From an uncultured Kangiella sp. (GTDB lineage: Bacteria; Pseudomonadota; Gammaproteobacteria; Enterobacterales; DSM-103792), in the NCBI GenBank assembly GCA_946481205.1, contig CAMLNB010000035.1, forward strand, positions 1 to 20,659: DNA of 20,659 nucleotides. Reading direction: 5' to 3'. A program made the position numbers and the translations under genes. The notes under the pieces were generated by a model, which was given only the letters and a program-made list of their open reading frames with translations, was not told the origin of the DNA and searched no databases. Each line of letters starts with the position of its first letter. Positions within the stretch are counted from its first letter, which is position 1. Shown here one piece after another: positions 7,477-15,040 of the stretch.

Positions 7477-10400
7477 ATGGAACGTTGGCTTGTCGGTTTG
7501 ATGCTGGTCTGGTTGGCGCTTCCCTTGGCGGCGGCAACGCCGACAGGCAGTTGCCCGGATGCGTTCAAACCGCGTTTTCAGCGGCTTTCGCTGGAGCAGG
7601 GCCTGTCGCAAAGCGTCGTCAACTCGGTGGTGCAGGATGCCGACGGTTTTCTCTGGTTCGGCACCCAGGATGGCCTGAACCGTTACGACGGTTACGGCTT
7701 TTCGATTCTGCGCCGCAATGGCGATGATCCCGGTTCGGTGCCGGACAACCACATCAATGTGCTGACCACTGAGCCAGACGGCACGCTCTGGATCGGCACC
7801 ACCAATGGTTTGGCGCGCAAGCCGCGCGGCAGTGATCGGGTTGAGCGGATCGCCGCCGAGCATCTGCCCAGCGAATACATTCTCAGCCTGCTGTTTGATG
7901 AACAGGGTCGACTGTGGATCGGCACAACCGAAGGCTTGGTCGTGCATACCCCGGCCGATGGCGGCTTTCGCCGCTTGATTGGCAGCAATGTCCGCCGTTT
8001 GCCGGACGAACATATTCGCGCGCTGCTGTTGGTCGGTGAAGAACTGTGGTTCGGCACCGCGCGCGGCATTTATCGTTATTCGCCAAGCCGCGATCAGCTC
8101 GACGAGCAGCCGCTGTTGCCGGAACGCAACATCACCAGCTTGCTGCGTCACAGCGATGGCCGCCTGATCATCGGTACCCAGAACGGCGCGTTCGAGCGTT
8201 CGGCGGATGGCAGCGCCGTGCAGAAACTGTCGGTCGAGTTGCCGTCGGCGTTTGTGCAGAGCGTGATCGAAGACAACGAACAGCGGTTGTGGATCGGTAC
8301 TGCCGCCGGTTTGGTCGTGCTGTGGCCCGATCAAAAACAATGTCTGTTGTACCGACAGCCGGGCCAAAGTCAGTCACTGTCGGTCAGCGATGTGCTGACG
8401 CTGTTTCGTGATCGCGGTGGCGTGATTTGGGTTGGCACGTACGCAGGCGGCATCAATAAATGGAACAGCCAGACGGCGCTGTTCCGCCATTATCTGACCA
8501 GCGAGCAATTGCCGGCCGGCGCCAACAGCAACACGGTGGCAGCCTTGCTGCGAGACCGCGAGCAGTCGCTGTGGCTCGGCACCACCGATGGCGGTTTGTT
8601 GAGCATGACGGCGTCGGGTTGGCGGCATTACCCGCTGCTGCCGTCGGATGCCGCCACCGCACGGCAGTCGACCATGCCAATGGAAACTGAAGCTGCGGCG
8701 GTTCATGCACTGCTGGAAGATCAACATGGTCGCTTATGGGCCGGCACCTTTGGTTCCGGCTTGTACCGGCTCGATGTCGCGCGCAACCAGTTACAACACT
8801 TCGATTCCCGTCAAGATGACATCAGCAGCTTGTCGAGCAGCTATGTCTTGTCGGTGTTCGAAGATCATCAAGGCGAGATTTGGATCGGCACCGAAAACGG
8901 TTTGGATCAATTGCGCGAAGCCAGTGATGGCAGTGTCCATTTCCGCCGTTTTGGTGCCCAGCTGCCGGTGGCGTTTCAGGCCGTCGATACCGAAGTGATG
9001 GCCATCAGTGAAGATTACGAAGGTCAGCTCTGGGTGGGCGGCATGGGCGGGCTGGTGCAGATCGGCCGCGATCGCGAAACCATGACGCTGTATCAGCATG
9101 AGGAAAACAATCCGCAATCGCTCAGTGGCAATGCCGTGACCGCAATCCGATTGGCGCCAGATGGTGATCTGTGGGTGGCAACGACCGATGGTTTGAATCG
9201 TCTGCATCGCGGTTTTGACGGTAGCTACCAGATCACGCGGTACGGTGCGCGTGAAGGTCTTCCGGCCGGCACCATTTATGGCGTGCTGCCCGGTCAGGAT
9301 GGCGAGCTCTGGCTCAGTTCCTCTGCCGGTTTGATCCGTTTTCATCCGCCAACACCGTATGCCATTCAGTACCGCAGCGAGAACGGTCTGCCCAGTGATG
9401 AGTTCAATATCGGTGCCGCGCATCTGACCGCTGATGGTGAGCTGTTGTTTGGCAGCATCAATGGTGCAGTGGGCTTTCACCCTGAGCAATTGCCACGGCC
9501 GGCACCGAACGCGCGAGTCGTGCTGACTGGTTTGCGCAAATTTGATCAGCCACAGCCGCTGGATTTTGCCGCTCAGCAACGGCCGCTGCTGCAGCTGAAT
9601 AGCGATGAGCGGGTCGTTTCGTTCGATGTTGCCGTGCTCGATTATTCGGCGCCTGAACGCAACCGGTTCCGGTATCGGGTCAAAGGTTTGCACGAGCAAT
9701 GGGTGTCGCTGACCGGCTCGCACACCATTACGCTTACCGGTCTCGAAGCGGGCCGTTATCAACTGGAAGTGCAGGGTGCACCGGCGATCGGGCTGTGGTC
9801 AAAAGAAAGCCTGATCATCGATCTGCTGGTTCGCAGTCCGTTCCTGACCGTGCATACCGCCTATGGTCTGGCGCTGGTGGCGATGGTTCTGATCAGCAGT
9901 TTGCTATCGTTGTGGTGGTGGCGACGGATGCGCGGACAGCTGAGCAGTCGGCAAGAGAAAATTCAGCAGCTGCAGTCGCAGTACAGTCAATTGCAGCAGC
10001 AGAGTGAAGAGAGCCAGCGGTATGTTTATAACCTGCAAGAGCAGCTGAACCTGTTGGAGCTGCAACGGGAAGAGTTGCAGCGGCTGTTGCTGGACAATCA
10101 GTACCGCGATCCGCTGACAGGCTTGCCCAGCCGTCGCTTGGCGGCAGGTTTGTTTGCCGATTTTGCCAACGATCCCAAACCGCGCGCGATGATTCTGGTC
10201 GACGCTGACGGCATGGGTTATCTCAATGAGCAATACGGCTATCAAGCCGGTGACCGCGTGCTGGCACAGCTTGGCGATCTGTTGCAGCGGGTCTGCCGGC
10301 AAGGTGATCAGATCATGCGCTGGGACAGCGATGTCTTCCTGCTGATCTGCGAAGTCGCCAGCGTTACCGAAGCGAGCATGTTGGCTGAGCGTATCCGTGC

Positions 10401-10734
10401 CAGCGTGCTCCAGCAGGCCTTCACGCTGTCGGAACGCCGCCACATCGATTTGACCTGTTCGATCGGCTTCTCGCTGTGGCCGCTGAAATCCGATAGTGAG
10501 GTCAGCCAGCGCTGGGAAGCCTCGCTCGGTTTTGCCCGCGAAGCATTGGCGCTGGCCAAGTATTTCAGTCGCAACGCCTGGTTCGGTTTGGTTGCGACCG
10601 AAACCTTGCCGGAAACCGAATTGCCGGCCGCTCGGCGTGAGGTTGCACGCGATTGGGTTCAGCGCGAATGGCTACATGTGATCAGTTCGATGCCGCAGCC
10701 TTCACAATTGCTGCAGGAGTGGCCGGAGCGCTGA
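7477..10734 (+). CDS. Envelope sensor: 14-blade Reg_prop propeller, Y_Y_Y domain, membrane helix, degenerate GGDEF
   Basis: 1085-residue one-component sensor. Residues 1-22 form a signal peptide ending in LAAA. Fourteen blade motifs of the type LWIGTxxGL begin near residues 59, 104, 146, 190, 230, 271, 317, 365, 420, 468, 518, 565, 611 and 656, enough for two seven-bladed periplasmic propellers. A Y_Y_Y domain lies at about 705-770 and a membrane helix at 796-815. A Gln/Leu/Glu coiled coil spans 817-875, and a GGDEF-type domain spans 874-1002. The diguanylate cyclase signature reads DSDVF (950-954), while RQGD (941-944) keeps the inhibitory RxxD site. Cyclase activity is therefore doubtful and c-di-GMP binding possible. 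ATG 7477 was chosen because it opens the signal peptide; upstream codons overlap the acyltransferase. No good ribosome site is visible. Confidence 0.88.
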   Translation: MERWLVGLMLVWLALPLAAATPTGSCPDAFKPRFQRLSLEQGLSQSVVNSVVQDADGFLWFGTQDGLNRYDGYGFSILRRNGDDPGSVPDNHINVLTTEPDGTLWIGTTNGLARKPRGSDRVERIAAEHLPSEYILSLLFDEQGRLWIGTTEGLVVHTPADGGFRRLIGSNVRRLPDEHIRALLLVGEELWFGTARGIYRYSPSRDQLDEQPLLPERNITSLLRHSDGRLIIGTQNGAFERSADGSAVQKLSVELPSAFVQSVIEDNEQRLWIGTAAGLVVLWPDQKQCLLYRQPGQSQSLSVSDVLTLFRDRGGVIWVGTYAGGINKWNSQTALFRHYLTSEQLPAGANSNTVAALLRDREQSLWLGTTDGGLLSMTASGWRHYPLLPSDAATARQSTMPMETEAAAVHALLEDQHGRLWAGTFGSGLYRLDVARNQLQHFDSRQDDISSLSSSYVLSVFEDHQGEIWIGTENGLDQLREASDGSVHFRRFGAQLPVAFQAVDTEVMAISEDYEGQLWVGGMGGLVQIGRDRETMTLYQHEENNPQSLSGNAVTAIRLAPDGDLWVATTDGLNRLHRGFDGSYQITRYGAREGLPAGTIYGVLPGQDGELWLSSSAGLIRFHPPTPYAIQYRSENGLPSDEFNIGAAHLTADGELLFGSINGAVGFHPEQLPRPAPNARVVLTGLRKFDQPQPLDFAAQQRPLLQLNSDERVVSFDVAVLDYSAPERNRFRYRVKGLHEQWVSLTGSHTITLTGLEAGRYQLEVQGAPAIGLWSKESLIIDLLVRSPFLTVHTAYGLALVAMVLISSLLSLWWWRRMRGQLSSRQEKIQQLQSQYSQLQQQSEESQRYVYNLQEQLNLLELQREELQRLLLDNQYRDPLTGLPSRRLAAGLFADFANDPKPRAMILVDADGMGYLNEQYGYQAGDRVLAQLGDLLQRVCRQGDQIMRWDSDVFLLICEVASVTEASMLAERIRASVLQQAFTLSERRHIDLTCSIGFSLWPLKSDSEVSQRWEASLGFAREALALAKYFSRNAWFGLVATETLPETELPAARREVARDWVQREWLHVISSMPQPSQLLQEWPER

Positions 10735-10760
10735 CTGCATGTAAAGCCAGCTCTTATCAC

Positions 10761-10798
10761 AAAACAAAACGGCTGCCATCTGGCAGCCGTTTTGTTTT
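10761..10798. terminator. Strong bidirectional terminator between convergent genes
   Basis: A perfect 17-bp inverted repeat (10761-10777 with 10782-10798, loop ATCT) has a GC core and A/T-rich ends. It serves both the plus-strand sensor gene ending at 10734 and the minus-strand gene ending at 10814. Confidence 0.95.
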
Positions 10799-10813
10799 AA
10801 CGAGGCAGCACCT

Positions 10814-11563
10814 TTACTGGGTGTCGCCATCCTTGCTCTCGACTTCTTTCTTGCGAATGACTTCGATGTCGTGCCGGATGGTGCCGTCGGTGTTGCCAAG
10901 CACATCTTCGGTGAGGGTTTCGGCTTCGCCATCGGTATTGATCACCATCACGGTTCGGGTGGTCGTGCCATCCGCTTTGTCATGCCAGACCATCGGACCT
11001 TTGCTGTGCAGCATCATGTGCTTGCCACCCTGAACAAACTTGACCGGTTTATCGACGCCGGCTTTTTTGATTGCTTCACGGATCTGCTTTTGCTGCGCTT
11101 CGGTCAGTTCGACACCGCTGATGACAATGCTGTTACGCAGCTCTTTCAATTCCGCTGGCGCGATGCCGTGAACGGCCGGAACCGGAGGTACCGGCGGGAC
11201 CGGGGGGACGCCATGAAATCGGGCATGCATGCCATGCCCTCCGACCAACAGTTTGATGGTTTCACCACCGGCCTCGACGGTCACTTCCTTGCCCGTGCGT
11301 TTGGCTTTGACGGTGCGGCCGTCTTCGGTCGCGATAATGCGTTCTTCGCCTTCTGACAAATTCGGCAGTTGGAATTTCCAGGTTTCGCCGTTGATCTTCA
11401 GTTTGACTTCGGCATCGCGGTCATCGTCTTCTTTGTTGACGAAAACCGCGACGTGTTTCTTTTCGACTTTCTCTTCGCCGGCCTTGTTGTCGGCCAGTGC
11501 ACTGGTCGCCAGCGCAATGGCACTGACTGCAGCCAGAACAAACAGCGGGGATTTGACTTGCAT
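10814..11563 (-). CDS. Secreted histidine-containing protein of unknown function, proposed sigma-54 target
   Basis: 249 residues, family not recognised. Residues 1-24 are a clear signal peptide ending TSALA, so the protein is periplasmic or exported. A charged beta-rich N-terminal half (35-107) leads into a His cluster (H110, H113, H117), then a Pro-Val linker (PPVPPVPPVP, 120-129). An amphipathic stretch follows with LTEAQ (153-157), resembling the LTxxQ motif of Spy/CpxP chaperones, then more histidines (H182, H186, H194). There is no cysteine. Metal or stress binding is only an inference. The ribosome site AAGGAG lies about 8 nt before the ATG. A sigma-54 promoter is at 11616-11631 and a palindromic candidate enhancer at 11718-11731. 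The gene follows the response regulator by 183 bp in the same direction. Confidence 0.8.
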   Translation of the reverse strand: MQVKSPLFVLAAVSAIALATSALADNKAGEEKVEKKHVAVFVNKEDDDRDAEVKLKINGETWKFQLPNLSEGEERIIATEDGRTVKAKRTGKEVTVEAGGETIKLLVGGHGMHARFHGVPPVPPVPPVPAVHGIAPAELKELRNSIVISGVELTEAQQKQIREAIKKAGVDKPVKFVQGGKHMMLHSKGPMVWHDKADGTTTRTVMVINTDGEAETLTEDVLGNTDGTIRHDIEVIRKKEVESKDGDTQ

Positions 11564-11615
11564 TGTGTGGCTCCTTGGCGAATGACCGTTGTGATCATCG
11601 GTTCATCTTCGCTAA

Positions 11616-11631
11616 TGCAGCAGCTGTGCCA
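11616..11631 (-). promoter_or_regulatory. Putative sigma-54 (-24/-12) promoter of the secreted-protein gene
   Basis: Minus strand TGGCACAGCTGCTGCA against consensus TGGCACG-N4-TTGCW. Both invariant pairs, GG at -24 and GC at -12, are present with exactly 10 bp between them. Only two consensus bases differ. The predicted start is near 11605, giving a leader of about 42 nt. The call gains weight from the sigma-54 activator gene directly upstream. Confidence 0.7.
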
Positions 11632-11696
11632 AGCGAGGAAGCGCCTGATTTCACGTCGGTTTTCGCGGTGTGGCCGGCCTTGCCACCGACGCGTTG

Positions 11697-11731
11697 TGCC
11701 GATCTGCGGAGCCGGTTTCCCCATTTCGGGA
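11697..11731. promoter_or_regulatory. Candidate activator-binding site upstream of the secreted-protein promoter
   Basis: TCCCCATTTCGGGA (11718-11731) fits the TCCC-N6-GGGA palindrome found twice at 15041-15075. Its centre is about 120 bp upstream of the predicted start. Exactly 21 bp away, at 11697-11710, lies a weaker look-alike, TGCCGATCTGCGGA. A wider 7-bp inverted repeat (CCGATCT 11699-11705, AGATCGG 11731-11737) overlaps the pair; with no T-tract it is a poor terminator. Confidence 0.5.
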
Positions 11732-11746
11732 GATCGGCTGCCGCGC

Positions 11747-13138
11747 TCATTCCTCTGACGCGGACGTCGCGTCGTCATTGCCGGGGATCAGCTGGTATTT
11801 CTCCAGCCGATACAGAAAGGCCTTGTACGGCAGCCCGAGCAAGCGGGCCGCCTGACTGCGGTTGTACTGGCAGCGCTGCAGCGCTTGCTGCAGGCAGTCG
11901 CGTTCGTGTGCTTCCCAATTCAGGCCATCGTCCGGCAACACAAACCGGCTGTTTTTGTTGGCTGGCGCCGTCGGTTCGGCATCGAGATCGGCAACGGTCA
12001 GCTGCGCTGTTTCGGCCAACAACACCAAGCGCTCCATGGTGTGGGCGAGCTCGCGGACATTGCCGGTCCAGTGTTGACTGCACAGCCGTTTCATCGCGTC
12101 CTGATGAATGCTCAGTGCTGGCAAACCGTGACGGCGACAGGCTTGCTGAACAAAATGATGAACCAGCAGCGGAATGTCTTCGCGCCGCTCACGCAGCGCC
12201 GGCAAGCGAATCGGCACGACGTTCAGCCGATAGAACAAATCGGCGCGGAAACGGCCGGCGTCGACTTCCTGCTGCAAATCACGGTTGGTCGCCGCGATGA
12301 TGCGCACATCGGCGGTCAGTTCGCGCGGATTGCCGAGCCGCTGATAGCTGCCCTCCTGCAATACCCGCAACAGCTTGGCCTGCAAGCTGAGCGGCAGTTC
12401 GCCAATCTCATCCAGAAACAGGGTCCCGCCGGTTGCCGCTTCGATACGGCCGATTTTCAGTTTGTCGGCGCCGGTGTAGGCGCCTTTCTCGGCGCCAAAC
12501 AGTTCGGCTTCGAACAAGGTTTCCGGTAACGCCGCACAGTTCAGCGCAACAAATGCTGCATCGCTTCGCTCTGACAATTTGTGCAGCGCGCGTGCCGCCA
12601 ACTCCTTGCCGGTGCCGCTCTCGCCGTACAGCAACACCGTGGCCTTGGTCGGCGCGATTTTCTGCACCCGCCGGAATACCTGCTGCATCGCTTCGGCGCG
12701 GCCGATCAAATCGACCAGCTGATCGCGCTGGCTGACTTCTTCGCGCAGACAGCGGTTTTCCCGCTGCAGCTGTTGCACCGTGCTGACCCGGGCCAGCGTG
12801 TACAGCAGTTGCGATTTATCAAACGGTTTGATCAGGTAATCGTCAGCACCGGCACGGATGGTGGTCATCGCGTGGCTCAGATTGCCGTAGGCCGTCATCA
12901 GAATGAAGGCGGTGTCCGGTGCGTCGCGGCGCAGCGTTTCCAATACCTGCAGACCATCTCCGTCGGCCACTTTCCAGTCGGACAGCACCACATCAAAACG
13001 GTGCTTCGTGAGCAGGGCTTGCGCTTCCGGCACCCGCGCCGCGACGGTCACTTGATAGCCGGCGTCGGCAATCAGGCCTTGCAGCAACACGCGCTGATCA
13101 TCATTGTCTTCCAGCAGCAGCAAACGCGTGGCAGTCAT
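11747..13138 (-). CDS. Sigma-54-dependent response regulator (NtrC family)
   Basis: 463-residue activator that, once phosphorylated, forms a hexamer and remodels sigma-54 polymerase. The receiver domain (1-120) has acidic pocket E10/D11, phospho-acceptor D54 and K104. The AAA+ domain (about 145-385) has Walker A GESGTGKE (172-179) and Walker [13 protein letters not shown] (237-248). Its sigma-54 contact loop reads GAYTGA (219-224) instead of GAFTGA. The arginine-finger region (about 290-305) includes [10 protein letters not shown] Fis-type helix-turn-helix occupies about 412-450. The start overlaps the kinase stop as ATGA, so the pair is translationally coupled. Domain order resembles ZraR, NtrC and AtoC; I cannot assign a named member. 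It probably acts on the two sigma-54 promoters flanking the cluster. Confidence 0.95.
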   Translation of the reverse strand: MTATRLLLLEDNDDQRVLLQGLIADAGYQVTVAARVPEAQALLTKHRFDVVLSDWKVADGDGLQVLETLRRDAPDTAFILMTAYGNLSHAMTTIRAGADDYLIKPFDKSQLLYTLARVSTVQQLQRENRCLREEVSQRDQLVDLIGRAEAMQQVFRRVQKIAPTKATVLLYGESGTGKELAARALHKLSERSDAAFVALNCAALPETLFEAELFGAEKGAYTGADKLKIGRIEAATGGTLFLDEIGELPLSLQAKLLRVLQEGSYQRLGNPRELTADVRIIAATNRDLQQEVDAGRFRADLFYRLNVVPIRLPALRERREDIPLLVHHFVQQACRRHGLPALSIHQDAMKRLCSQHWTGNVRELAHTMERLVLLAETAQLTVADLDAEPTAPANKNSRFVLPDDGLNWEAHERDCLQQALQRCQYNRSQAARLLGLPYKAFLYRLEKYQLIPGNDDATSASEE

Positions 13139-14376
13139 GCCGAACTCCGGGAATGTAAAGTAAGCGTGGCGACGGTACCGCTGGCGGCTTCAGTATTGTC
13201 GTGCAGTTCCAGCTCGCCGCGGTAACGGCCACGCGCAATCCGGCGGGCCAAGAACAGGCCCATGCCGGCGCCATGGCTCTTGTCGGTGACATGTGGTTGA
13301 AACAGGCGGTCGCGGACACTTGCGGCCAGGCCTTTGCCCTGGTCGCGCACGACAAAACGAACCGCGTCGTCCTGTTGCTTAACATGGATCTCGATGGGCT
13401 GATGGCGGCTGCTGGCATCGACCGCATTGCCGATCAGTGTGTGCAACAAGCTGGCAATTTCGCGGGCATGGCCATTCAGCACCGGCGCCGGATTATCGCT
13501 GTGCAGCGTGATCGCGGCATGCCGATCACTGAACTCCTGCACCACCTCATGTGCCAGCTGGTGGCAATCCAGTTGCAGCAGCGGTTGATCGTCGTGCTGG
13601 GTCACATCGAGCAGGGCGCGCAACCAGCTGTCGATTTGCTGAATTTGCCGGCGCGCCATGGCCGACAACTGCTCGCGCCGTTCGCCGGCGAGATCACTGC
13701 GGCTCATTTCGTCGAGCGTCAGCCCCAGCGTATTGAGCGGATTGCGCAGCGTGTGGGCAAGGCCGCGTGCGAGATCGGTCAGTTCGTTGGCGGCTTCGTG
13801 AGCGCGCAGCGCTTGGTTGTCGGCTTCCAGTTTGGCGAGTTCGCGCGACATCCGGTTGAATGCTTCGACGGTGGCGCGCAATTCATTGGGCGCGCTGCTG
13901 CCGGCTTCGACTTGCACACCGAGTTCGCCACTGGCGACCTGTACTGCCGCGCGCTGCAGGCGCTGCAGTGGCCGGGCAAAACCATACGCAAGCGCGGCGG
14001 CGGCGGCGAGTGCGAGCAGGGTGATCAGTGCGCTGAATTGATACTGTCGGTGATGCCAGGCTTTGATGGCGGCATCGAGACTGTCGCGCGGAATACCGAC
14101 ACGCTGTTCCCAACCGGGGCCGCTGAGCATGATGCTGCCGTCATTGCCTTGCTGCTCCAGCGCCATGTCGAACACTTGCTCGCTGGCGAGCGGACCGCCT
14201 TCGCCGTTGGCACCGAACAGCAGAATGCTGACGGTATCGCTGCTGACGCTGAACGCCGTGCGTGCCAGCGCTTCACCGAGCAATGCGCTTTGCCGCTGCG
14301 ATAGCCACCATTGCGCGCCGATCAGCAACAGCATCAAAGCGGCCAGCAAGACAAACAATGTCGTTCGTACCGACAT
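13135..14376 (-). CDS. Membrane sensor histidine kinase, partner of the sigma-54 regulator
   Basis: 413 residues from ATG 14376, which has a G-rich site about 7 nt upstream; the longer frame would need a TTG and lacks support. Membrane helices lie at about 7-24 and 114-133, enclosing a periplasmic domain of some 90 residues that I do not recognise. A HAMP-like linker spans about 134-187. The H-box GLAHTLRNPLNTL places the phosphorylated histidine at H208. The ATPase domain has N317 in the N-box (NAVDA), G1 DQGKG (345-349) and G2 GAGMG (369-373). The H-box resembles NtrB/ZraS-type kinases, in line with the sigma-54 regulator whose start overlaps its stop codon. The signal is unknown. Confidence 0.93.
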   Translation of the reverse strand: MSVRTTLFVLLAALMLLLIGAQWWLSQRQSALLGEALARTAFSVSSDTVSILLFGANGEGGPLASEQVFDMALEQQGNDGSIMLSGPGWEQRVGIPRDSLDAAIKAWHHRQYQFSALITLLALAAAAALAYGFARPLQRLQRAAVQVASGELGVQVEAGSSAPNELRATVEAFNRMSRELAKLEADNQALRAHEAANELTDLARGLAHTLRNPLNTLGLTLDEMSRSDLAGERREQLSAMARRQIQQIDSWLRALLDVTQHDDQPLLQLDCHQLAHEVVQEFSDRHAAITLHSDNPAPVLNGHAREIASLLHTLIGNAVDASSRHQPIEIHVKQQDDAVRFVVRDQGKGLAASVRDRLFQPHVTDKSHGAGMGLFLARRIARGRYRGELELHDNTEAASGTVATLTLHSRSSA

Positions 14377-14401
14377 CGCGAACCCCCAGCAAAAACGCGC
14401 C

Positions 14402-14436
14402 AAAACAAAACCCGCCGGCAGTGTCGCGCAGCGGGT
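14402..14436 (-). terminator. Intrinsic terminator between the 115-residue gene and the kinase gene
   Basis: On the minus strand ACCCGC (14431-14436) pairs with GCGGGT (14410-14415) across a 15-nt loop, followed by TTTGTTTTG (14401-14409). The loop could extend the stem further. The terminator lies 26 bp before the kinase ATG and would limit read-through from the upstream gene into the kinase-regulator pair. Confidence 0.75.
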
Positions 14437-14496
14437 CAGTAACCGCAATTGCCGTCACACGCGGCAGGGCGGTGAAGGTCGGGGCAGGGCGGGGAC

Positions 14497-14844
14497 TCAG
14501 CTTTTGGCGTGGCGCTGGGCTTGCTCGGTGCGGACGCGGACCAGCTCACGAGCCAGCTCTTTGCGCAGGGCTTGCAGCGCTTCCTGTTGCGCTTGCGTCG
14601 CCAGTTCGGCGCTTTGCCGGATTCCTTCAATCACGTCCGGGCTCAGTGGCTGCACCGCCTTTTCCGCGGCGCGCTCCTGATGCAGCGCCAGCACCGGCTC
14701 CGCCACCTCCACGGCAGCCAGCCAGCTGTAGCTGTAACCGGTTTGCAGGCGGGGGGCTTCGCCGTGATTCATCAGGGCGGCCGGGATCACGAACACCGCC
14801 AGTATGGCCAGCCGCAGCATGGCCCATTCATAAGAACCGCGCAT
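14497..14844 (-). CDS. Small membrane-anchored helical protein, proposed sigma-54 target
   Basis: 115 residues, not recognised. An N-terminal hydrophobic segment (about 8-25) is either an uncleaved anchor or a signal peptide. The rest, from about 45 to the end, is rich in Ala, Glu, Gln, Arg and Leu and should be a long amphipathic helix, with LSPDVIEGIRQSAEL near 67-81. This shape recalls small periplasmic helical stress proteins (ZraP, CpxP, Spy), but sequence identity is not evident. ATG 14844 has GGAG 7 nt upstream. A longer frame to 14970 would begin upstream of the sigma-54 promoter at 14928-14943 and is rejected. The gene heads the leftward cluster before the kinase and regulator. Confidence 0.72.
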   Translation of the reverse strand: MRGSYEWAMLRLAILAVFVIPAALMNHGEAPRLQTGYSYSWLAAVEVAEPVLALHQERAAEKAVQPLSPDVIEGIRQSAELATQAQQEALQALRKELARELVRVRTEQAQRHAKS

Positions 14845-14927
14845 GATGTCACTCCTTGCTTTCACGTTCATCGCATTGCTTTCGTCGATGGGTTGCCAGT
14901 GCGTTTTGCACCGTTTGTCTGATGCAT

Positions 14928-14943
14928 TACAAGACGCGTGCCA
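14928..14943 (-). promoter_or_regulatory. Putative sigma-54 (-24/-12) promoter of the 115-residue gene
   Basis: Minus strand TGGCACGCGTCTTGTA. The -24 element TGGCACG is a perfect match, the spacing is exact, and the -12 element is TTGTA instead of TTGCA/T. That one mismatch falls in the conserved GC pair and may weaken the promoter. The predicted start is near 14917, leaving a leader of about 73 nt. Confidence 0.7.
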
Positions 14944-14960
14944 GCGGAAAATGGTTGGGC

Positions 14961-14985
14961 AAAAAACCAAAAAATTTTCGATTTC
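14961..14985. promoter_or_regulatory. A/T-tract between enhancer and sigma-54 promoter, possible bend or IHF site
   Basis: Runs of A and T (AAAAAACC then AAAAAATTTTCGATTT) lie midway between the palindromes and the -24/-12 promoter. The minus strand AATCGA next to the tract is a near match to the IHF core WATCAA. IHF commonly bends this interval in sigma-54 systems. The base composition is certain; the function is inferred. Confidence 0.35.
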
Positions 14986-15040
14986 CCGGCATTGGCGGCC
15001 TCGCGCCGGTGCTCAGACGGGCTTTGGCGCGTGGGGGCCG

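Noticed and set aside
11699..11737. CCGATCT...AGATCGG inverted repeat as a terminator of the response regulator gene
   Set aside because: There is a 25-nt loop with little inner pairing and no T-tract; it overlaps the candidate activator site, which explains part of its symmetry.
13201..14304. 367-codon open frame on the plus strand
   Set aside because: Antisense shadow of the histidine kinase, whose H, N and G boxes are clear. No ribosome site and no recognisable domain.
14389..14401. GG-N9-GC arrangement resembling a sigma-54 promoter just before the kinase
   Set aside because: The spacing between the GG and GC pairs is 9 bp instead of the required 10, and it overlaps the terminator tail.
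14892..14910. Plus-strand TTGCCAGTGCGTTTTGCA resembling a -24/-12 element
   Set aside because: The invariant GG at -24 reads CC. It points towards the ArsR operon, which has a good sigma-70 promoter.
14845..14970. N-terminal extension of the 115-residue protein to 157 residues
   Set aside because: It would start upstream of the proposed sigma-54 transcript start, and it lacks the strong GGAG site found before ATG 14844.
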